NCBI GenBank assembly: GCA_019359035.1
Contig: JAHHIC010000038.1
Span: 62,001 to 126,000, forward strand
DNA length: 64,000 bases
Direction: 5' to 3'
Source: Scytonematopsis contorta HA4267-MV1
GTDB taxonomy: Bacteria; Cyanobacteriota; Cyanobacteriia; Cyanobacteriales; Nostocaceae
How positions within the stretch are numbered: the first letter of the stretch is position 1; each line of letters starts with the position of its first letter. Below, one piece after another: positions 57,863-64,000 of the stretch. Below the pieces are notes generated by a model. It made no database searches. It was not told the DNA's origin and worked only from the letters and a program-made list of their open reading frames with translations. Made by a program: the position numbers and the translations under genes.

Positions 57863-60800
57863 ATGACAAATTTAGAAAACGCTAATAACAAAACAGGTCT
57901 AGAAATAGCTATCATCGGCATGAGCGGGTGCTTCCCAGACGCTGAAAACATCGATAAATTCTGGCAAAATCTCCGAGACGGTATAGAATCAATACACAGA
58001 TTTACTGACCAAGAATTAAAAGATTTAGGTGTAGATGCTGACTTAATAAACGACCCAAATTATGTTAAAGCAGAAGGTGTAGTCGAAGGGATAGACTTGT
58101 TTGACGCTTCATTTTTCGACATCAGCCCCAGAGAAGCAGAGGTCATGGACCCTTCGCTTCGTTTTTTCTTGGAGCATTCATGGAAAGCACTTGAGGACGC
58201 TGGTTATAGCTCCGAGGTCTACAAAAAACCAATTGGAGTTTACGCTGGTACAAGTTTTGGTAGCTATCTACTTAATATTTATTCAAATTACGAGCTTATA
58301 GCCTCTGTAGGTGATAAGCAAATAGAAAAAGGAACTTCTCCAGATTACGTTACTACACTTGCTTCTTATAAATTAAACTTGCAAGGACCGAGTTACGCAG
58401 TTCAAACCACCTGTTCAAGCTCCGCCGTTGCTGTACATTTAGCCTGCCAAAGTTTGCTCAGTGGTGAATGTGATATGGCTCTAGCAGGAGGAGTTTCAAT
58501 ATCAACAGCAGATGGTTATTTATATCAACAGGGAGGAATTGAATCTCCCGACGGACATTGCCGTGCTTTTGATGCAAACGCAGCAGGAACTGTCAAAGGA
58601 AGAGGTTTGGGTCTTGTAGTTCTAAAGCGCTTAGAAGAAGCAATAGCAGATGGAGATTGTATTCATGCCATTATCAAAGGTTCCGCTATCAATAATGATG
58701 GGTCAAACAAAGTTAGCTACACAGCACCCAGCATAGATGGCCAAGCAAAGGTAATCAGAGCCGCTCAAGTTATGGCTGAGGTCGAACCTGACACTATTAG
58801 CTATATTGAAGCACATGGAACAGGAACATCTCTTGGTGACCCCGTTGAAATTGCTGCATTAACACAAGCTTTTAGAACAAAAACTCAGAAGAAAGGATTT
58901 TGTCGCATTGGTTCTGTGAAAACAAACATTGGGCACTTAGACTCAACTGCTGGGGTCGCAGGCTTAATTAAAACCGTACTAGCTCTCAAACACAAACAAA
59001 TTCCTCCTAGTTTGAACTTTGAAGAACCATCACCCCAAATTGATTTCGCCAATAGTCCCTTTTATGTCAATAAAAAATTATCTGAGTGGAAAACTAACGA
59101 CACTCCTCGTCGTGCGGGTGTTAGTTCCTTTGGCTTTGGTGGAACAAATGCCCATGTAATTCTAGAAGAAGCTCCGGTTGTAGAGACGCGATATATTTTC
59201 TCTCTATCTTCTCGACCTTACCAGTTATTATTACTTTCAGCCAAAACCAGCACAGCATTAGAAACTGCTACAAAAAATTTAGCTGATTATCTACAACAGT
59301 ATCCAAATTTAAATATTGCCGATGTTGCACACACTTTGCAGGTAGGTCGGTGGAATTTTAACCACCGTCGGATGGTAGTTTGCCAAGACCTGAAAGATTG
59401 TGTGAAAGCACTTTATCCTCTAGACCAACAACAAGTATTTACATCCTATCAAGAACCCTGCAATCGCGACTTAGTATTTATGTTTTCTGGGCAGGGTTCC
59501 CAGTACATAAATATGGGTCGAGAATTATACGAAAATGAAATCATATTTAAAAAGCAAGTTGATTACTGCTGCGAACTACTCAAACCCCACTTAGGACTAG
59601 ACCTACGTACAATCCTCTATCCCAGCATAGAACAAGCTCAAGAGGCTACAGAAAAATTGCAACAAACAGCAATTACTCAACCAGCATTGTTTGTAATTGA
59701 ATACGCTCTGGCTAAATTGTGGATGGCTTGGGGCGTTCGCCCATCTGTTATGATTGGTCACAGTATAGGGGAGTATGTAGCAGCAACTCTGGCTGAAGTT
59801 TTCTCTTTGGAAGATGCACTTAAAGTAGTAGCAACACGGGGAAAACTAATGCAGCAGTTACCTGGTGGTGCAATGCTCTCAATTCAGCTTGCAGAGCAAG
59901 AAGTGCAACAATTGCTGGAAGAAAAAATCTCTCTAGCTGCAAGCAATTCACCTTCTTCTTGCGTAGTGTCAGGCTCAACAAAAGCAATAAAAGAATTGCA
60001 ACAAGAACTACAACAAGTAGGTGTAAATTGTAGACTATTACATACTTCTCACGCCTTTCATTCTCAAATGATGGAACCCATCATTGACTCTTTTGCTCAG
60101 TTGTTACAAAAAGTCAAACTGAATCCACCAAAAATTCCCTTTGTATCTAATATTAGCGGAACTTGGATTACCGCAACCGAAGCAACAGACCCCAACTATT
60201 GGACGAGACATTTAAGACAACCAGTGCGCTTTAGTTTAGGAGTAACAGAGTTGCTCAAACAGCCAGAGCGAATACTGTTGGAAGTTGGGCCGGGAAGAAC
60301 GTTAAGTAGTTTAGCGAAACAACATCAAGCAGATAATTTGGTGGTACTAACTTCAATACGCCATCCTCAGGAGACACAGCCAGATGTAGCATTTTTACTC
60401 AACACCTTAGGACGGCTGTGGTTGCTAGGAGTTCAAATTGATTGGTCTGGTTATTACGTAGATGAAAAACGCCATCGTATACCTTTACCTACTTATCCAT
60501 TTGAGCGCAAGCGTTACTGGATTGAAGTAAATAAAAATGCCACTTTGGCTATGATGTCGCAGCAAAATGCTTCAGATAGGAAGCCAGATATTACCGACTG
60601 GTTTTACGTTCCTCGCTGGAAAGAATTTACACCGATTGAACTTTTTCAAAAGCAAAAACTGGCGGAACAAAAGTCATGCTGGATAGTGTTTGTCGATACA
60701 TATGGGGTAGGAGAAAAAATTGTCGAACGACTTCAGCAACAGGGTCAGGATGTAATTTCCGTCAAAGTAGCAGAGACATTTGTAAAACTCAGTGACTCTA

Positions 60801-62566
60801 CTTATGCAATTAATCCCCAACAACCAGATGACTATCATACTTTGCTGCAAACACTAGGAGAACAAAATTGGACTCCACAGGAGATTTTACATTTTTGGAG
60901 CATCACACCCAACGAAGTTTTAGCAAACCAAAAACTAGATGAACAGTCAGAGTATAATTTTTTTGAGGATTGCCAAGATCTCGGCTTCTATAGTCTACTG
61001 TTCTTAGCACAAGCTTTAGGAGAACAGAATATAACTGAGTTAATAAAACTAATGGTTATCACCAGCAATATATATGATGTTACTGGTTTAGAAGAATTAT
61101 GTCCCTCTAAAGCAACACTACTTGGCCCATGTAAGGTAATTCCTCAGGAGTATCCTAACATTACCTGTTGCTGCTTTGATATTTTGCTAACAAATTCTAA
61201 GACAAATTCTCAAAGTCAGCTTTCAGATAAAATGGTGGATTATTTGCTAGCAGAATTTACAACCAAGCCAACTGACAACATTGTTGCCTACCGTGGACAT
61301 CATCGCTGGGTTCAAACATACGAGCCTATTTCATTAAATGAAAGTGTTGCTGCTAAAACTAAATTGCGGGAAGGGGGAGTTTACCTAATAACTGGTGGAC
61401 TCGGTAATATTGGTTTAGTATTGGCAAATTACCTAGCTCAGACAGTGCGTGCAAAATTGATTTTAGTTGGACGAAAAGGTCTTCCCGAAAAAGAAAAGTG
61501 GCAAGAATGGCTTTTATCTCATGATGAACAGGATAGCGTCAGTTATAAGATTCGCAAAGTACAGGAACTAGAAGCTAATGGTGCTGAGGTTTTAGTTATC
61601 AGTGCTGATGTCGCTAACGAGCAACAAATGTCCAATGTAATTGCGACCGCTTCCGCAAAGTTTGGTAGAATTAATGGAGTGATACACGCAGCAGGGAATG
61701 CGTCAAATGCACACTGCTCTATTGTGGAAACTGTCAAATCGGAAGCGCAATCACAGTTTGACCCCAAAGTACATGGACTATTTGTTTTAGAAAAAGTTTT
61801 GCGAGGACAAGAGCTTGATTTTTGTCAATTAACCTCATCATTAGCATCAGTATTAGGAGGTTTAGGGTTTATTTCCTATTCCGCAGCAAACATCTTTATG
61901 GATGCTTTTGTTTATAAGTATAACCAAACAAGCTCTTATACTTGGACAAGCGTTAACTGGGATGATTGGGGAATTGAAGAAGAGAAACAGAATGAAGCTT
62001 TGAAATCAAACCTGTCGTCTAAATTTTTGATGACATCAAACTCTGGAGTAGAGGCTTTTGAACGTTTATTATCAATATCCGAAGTGCCTGAAGTTGTTGT
62101 ATCAACCGGGGACTTGCAAGTTAGACTTGACCAATGGGTTAAACTTGAGTCTTTGAGAGATAAAGATTTATCAAATAATACAGATTCTTTATCACTCCAC
62201 TCAAGAGGGAATTTACAAAATGAGTATGTTCCTGCTTGCAATAAAGTAGAAAAAATAGTTGCTAATATTTGGCAGCAAACTTTGGGAATTGATGACGTAG
62301 GTATTCATGATAACTTTTTTGAGTTAGGAGGTAATTCTCTAATGAGTATTCAAGTTGTTTCCCAATTACAAAAACAATTAAATATCCATATACCTGTAGT
62401 CAGTATTTATGAAAGACCAACTGTGAGCTTATTAGCTGAGATACTTAACTTCAATGAAAAAATATCTGATAAAGAGCATCACCATCATACTAAAACTAGA
62501 ACAGATTCCATCCAGCGTCGTAAACAAGTAAGACAAAATCGCCGAGGAGCAACAAACAAAAGATAA
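57863..62566 (+). CDS. PKS module KS-AT-KR-ACP
   Basis: In this protein of about 1567 residues, the ATG at 57863 is preferred to the TTG at 57845. The ketosynthase has C184 in an altered context (TTCSSS rather than TACSTS), with HGTGT and GHLDS; the acyltransferase has GHSIGEY and HAFHSQM for malonyl-CoA; the ketoreductase has GGLGNIGL and a YSAAN site; the carrier has GGNSLMS. It is closely similar to the PKS at 46579 throughout, including the region before the KR (ITDWFYVP), so the two probably arose by duplication. It would extend the Dab residue by a beta-hydroxy ketide. No thioesterase or reductase follows on this protein. Confidence 0.94.
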   Translation: MTNLENANNKTGLEIAIIGMSGCFPDAENIDKFWQNLRDGIESIHRFTDQELKDLGVDADLINDPNYVKAEGVVEGIDLFDASFFDISPREAEVMDPSLRFFLEHSWKALEDAGYSSEVYKKPIGVYAGTSFGSYLLNIYSNYELIASVGDKQIEKGTSPDYVTTLASYKLNLQGPSYAVQTTCSSSAVAVHLACQSLLSGECDMALAGGVSISTADGYLYQQGGIESPDGHCRAFDANAAGTVKGRGLGLVVLKRLEEAIADGDCIHAIIKGSAINNDGSNKVSYTAPSIDGQAKVIRAAQVMAEVEPDTISYIEAHGTGTSLGDPVEIAALTQAFRTKTQKKGFCRIGSVKTNIGHLDSTAGVAGLIKTVLALKHKQIPPSLNFEEPSPQIDFANSPFYVNKKLSEWKTNDTPRRAGVSSFGFGGTNAHVILEEAPVVETRYIFSLSSRPYQLLLLSAKTSTALETATKNLADYLQQYPNLNIADVAHTLQVGRWNFNHRRMVVCQDLKDCVKALYPLDQQQVFTSYQEPCNRDLVFMFSGQGSQYINMGRELYENEIIFKKQVDYCCELLKPHLGLDLRTILYPSIEQAQEATEKLQQTAITQPALFVIEYALAKLWMAWGVRPSVMIGHSIGEYVAATLAEVFSLEDALKVVATRGKLMQQLPGGAMLSIQLAEQEVQQLLEEKISLAASNSPSSCVVSGSTKAIKELQQELQQVGVNCRLLHTSHAFHSQMMEPIIDSFAQLLQKVKLNPPKIPFVSNISGTWITATEATDPNYWTRHLRQPVRFSLGVTELLKQPERILLEVGPGRTLSSLAKQHQADNLVVLTSIRHPQETQPDVAFLLNTLGRLWLLGVQIDWSGYYVDEKRHRIPLPTYPFERKRYWIEVNKNATLAMMSQQNASDRKPDITDWFYVPRWKEFTPIELFQKQKLAEQKSCWIVFVDTYGVGEKIVERLQQQGQDVISVKVAETFVKLSDSTYAINPQQPDDYHTLLQTLGEQNWTPQEILHFWSITPNEVLANQKLDEQSEYNFFEDCQDLGFYSLLFLAQALGEQNITELIKLMVITSNIYDVTGLEELCPSKATLLGPCKVIPQEYPNITCCCFDILLTNSKTNSQSQLSDKMVDYLLAEFTTKPTDNIVAYRGHHRWVQTYEPISLNESVAAKTKLREGGVYLITGGLGNIGLVLANYLAQTVRAKLILVGRKGLPEKEKWQEWLLSHDEQDSVSYKIRKVQELEANGAEVLVISADVANEQQMSNVIATASAKFGRINGVIHAAGNASNAHCSIVETVKSEAQSQFDPKVHGLFVLEKVLRGQELDFCQLTSSLASVLGGLGFISYSAANIFMDAFVYKYNQTSSYTWTSVNWDDWGIEEEKQNEALKSNLSSKFLMTSNSGVEAFERLLSISEVPEVVVSTGDLQVRLDQWVKLESLRDKDLSNNTDSLSLHSRGNLQNEYVPACNKVEKIVANIWQQTLGIDDVGIHDNFFELGGNSLMSIQVVSQLQKQLNIHIPVVSIYERPTVSLLAEILNFNEKISDKEHHHHTKTRTDSIQRRKQVRQNRRGATNKR

Positions 62567-62649
62567 TTATTTATTTACAATTTTTAGAGTGCGTTAGCTT
62601 TACGACTCTGCGTGATTATTTGCATGATTATTACTTTATGGAGAAAATA

Positions 62650-64000
62650 ATGGCATTAAGTAAGCATAAACAAGATATAACAAAGAAAAATTATTTGGTA
62701 GAGGCAGAACAAAAAATACAACTTCAAGTTTCCGACAAAGTAATACAAATATTTACACCATCCAATGGCTCTGTATCTGTAGAAAGAGATATGGATGTGC
62801 AAATAAATACTCTAGTTGATGAGTTTTTAGGTGCTAGTATTGCTAATACTGATATGGCTTTTAATAAGGTAATAGAAAATTTTACTGAAAGTCAAATTCC
62901 GGTTGAACCTGATAGCTTCGATAATTATATTGAATATTTAGCGGATAATGTTATTGACAATTCAATACACACATCTTCACCAAGGTTTATCGGTCACATG
63001 ACCTCTGCCTTACCTTGTTTTGTACGACCGTTGGCGAAGCTAATGATGGCAATGAACCAAAACGTCGTCAAAATAGAAACAGCTAAAGCTTTTAGTCCTT
63101 ACGAACGTCAGGCTTTGGCGATGATGCATCGATTAATTTATAACTTTCCTGATAATTTTTATAGCCAGCATATTCAAAATAGCCAAAGTACCTTAGGTAT
63201 CTTGGCTTCAGGAGGAACAGCGGCTAATATCATCGCGCTTTGGTGTTCTCGTAATGCTTTGTTGGGTGCAAAAGATGATTTTGTTGGTGTAGAAAAATCA
63301 GGTTTAGCCGCAGCACTAGATTTTTATGGTTATAAGGGAGCAGTGATAATTGGCTCTGAATTAATGCATTACTCTTTTGATAAAGCAGCAGATTTGTTGG
63401 GTATTGGTACACAAGGTTTAATTAAAGTTCCCACTGATAGCAACAATCAAGTAAACTTACGAGCATTACGCCAAGCAGTTGCAGACTGTCGTGCCCAAAA
63501 CCTTCTTATTATTGCTATAGTCGGTGTTGCTGGAACCACAGACTCTGGAAACGTTGACCCACTTTGGGAAATAGCAGAGATTGCTTCTTCAGCCAATATT
63601 CATTTCCATGTCGATGCTGCTTGGGGTGGTCCACTCATTTTTTCTGAACAACATCGACTGAAACTTGCTGGTATCGAAAGGGCTGATTCCGTGACCATTG
63701 ACGGACACAAACAATTGTATTTACCAATGGGTATTGGGATGGTGTTTCTGCGGGAGCCACAGTTTGCTTCATCAATTGAGAAAAACGCCTGTTACACCAT
63801 GCGTAAAGGTTCTTTTGATTTAGGAAAACGGGCTTTGGAAGGTTCTCGACCTGGTATGGCATTATTTTTACACGCAGGGTTAAATCTGATTGGGCTAAAA
63901 GGATATGAATTTTTAATTGATGAAGGTATACGCAAAACGCAATATATGGCTGCTTGTATATCAGTAAAACCGGAGTTTGAGTTACTTGCAGAACCTGATA
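62650..64000 (+). CDS. Group II PLP-dependent decarboxylase (partial, runs off the window)
   Basis: The first 450 residues of a group II amino acid decarboxylase are present. The segment SGGTAANIIALW, D322 in HVDAAWGG and the PLP lysine K354 in DGHKQLYLPMG are clear. The N-terminal FIGHMTSALPCFVRPLAKLM and VKIETAKAFSPYERQAL resemble the PanP-type aspartate 1-decarboxylases more than the RhbB-type 2,4-diaminobutyrate decarboxylases, as far as I recall. It would thus make beta-alanine, or, judging from the ectB neighbour, 1,3-diaminopropane. It is 83 bases after the last PKS gene on the same strand, so probably part of the cluster. The C-terminus is outside the window. Confidence 0.85.
   Translation, partial: MALSKHKQDITKKNYLVEAEQKIQLQVSDKVIQIFTPSNGSVSVERDMDVQINTLVDEFLGASIANTDMAFNKVIENFTESQIPVEPDSFDNYIEYLADNVIDNSIHTSSPRFIGHMTSALPCFVRPLAKLMMAMNQNVVKIETAKAFSPYERQALAMMHRLIYNFPDNFYSQHIQNSQSTLGILASGGTAANIIALWCSRNALLGAKDDFVGVEKSGLAAALDFYGYKGAVIIGSELMHYSFDKAADLLGIGTQGLIKVPTDSNNQVNLRALRQAVADCRAQNLLIIAIVGVAGTTDSGNVDPLWEIAEIASSANIHFHVDAAWGGPLIFSEQHRLKLAGIERADSVTIDGHKQLYLPMGIGMVFLREPQFASSIEKNACYTMRKGSFDLGKRALEGSRPGMALFLHAGLNLIGLKGYEFLIDEGIRKTQYMAACISVKPEFELLAEPD

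Noticed and set aside
1-64000. tRNA, rRNA or phage genes
   Set aside because: No cloverleaf, rRNA segment or phage structural gene was recognised in reading the window.

Overview
The window looks like chromosome of a filamentous, heterocyst-type cyanobacterium (Nostocales, Rivularia/Calothrix/Nostoc-like). The evidence is low G+C coding sequence, HIP1 octamers GCGATCGC (17782-17789, 29588-29595, 45819-45826), a small cyanobacterial DUF7219-type protein, an AMIN-domain TonB receptor, and a zinc-response gene set (thrS, DUF1636, COG0523, folE) known from Anabaena-like genomes. The assignment rests on gene content, not on a database search.

Layout. (1) 1-975: end of a zinc-ribbon protein and an unrecognised protein. 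(2) 1024-7200, minus strand: a cobalamin-uptake operon, btuB-like receptor, thioredoxin-like [2Fe-2S] protein, BtuF-like and BtuC-like proteins, behind a cobalamin riboswitch and a Fur/Zur-type operator beside a -10 box. No BtuD ATPase lies beside it. (3) 7576-7824: DUF7219-like protein. (4) 8060-12542, minus strand: a zinc-limitation operon (thrS, a small conserved gene, DUF1636, COG0523 GTPase with a His-rich repeat, folE) with a closely similar operator in front of thrS. (5) 12650-13360: a gene graveyard with a fetB C-terminal remnant, an IS66-like (DUF6444) remnant and an ABC-ATPase N-terminal remnant. (6) 13.5-18.1 kb: Ntn-hydrolase acylase (penicillin amidase/AHL acylase/PvdQ family), a broken Fur-family gene and an ABC exporter. 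(7) 18.65-23.77 kb, minus strand: siderophore uptake and regulation (TonB receptor with AMIN domain, FecB-type binding lipoprotein, PchR-like AraC regulator). (8) 24.94-64.0 kb, plus strand: a large NRPS/PKS cluster running off the window end.

The assembly line, in gene order, reads: FAAL-ACP-C-A(N-methyltransferase)-PCP; KS-AT-KR-ACP-E-like; C-A(Gly-like)-PCP-C-TauD; degenerate C-A(Asn/Asp-like)-PCP; KS-AT-KR-ACP; free-standing C; JmjC/cupin hydroxylase; 2,4-diaminobutyrate aminotransferase; C-lobe-A(Dab-like)-PCP; KS-AT-KR-ACP; group II PLP decarboxylase (partial). The likely product is an N-acylated lipopeptide-polyketide with beta-hydroxylated residues and statine-like ketide extensions. 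With the adjacent receptor, binding protein, regulator and exporter it is most simply a siderophore of the beta-hydroxy-aspartate lipopeptide kind (cyanochelin-like). No thioesterase is seen in the window.

The most unusual point is that two modules have the same split build: a working C domain on one polypeptide, a hydroxylase (TauD-type in one case, JmjC/cupin-type in the other), then an A-PCP protein headed by a C-like domain that cannot be catalytic. A PKS module ending in an epimerase-like domain, and the shared operator of the B12 and zinc operons, are the next most interesting items.
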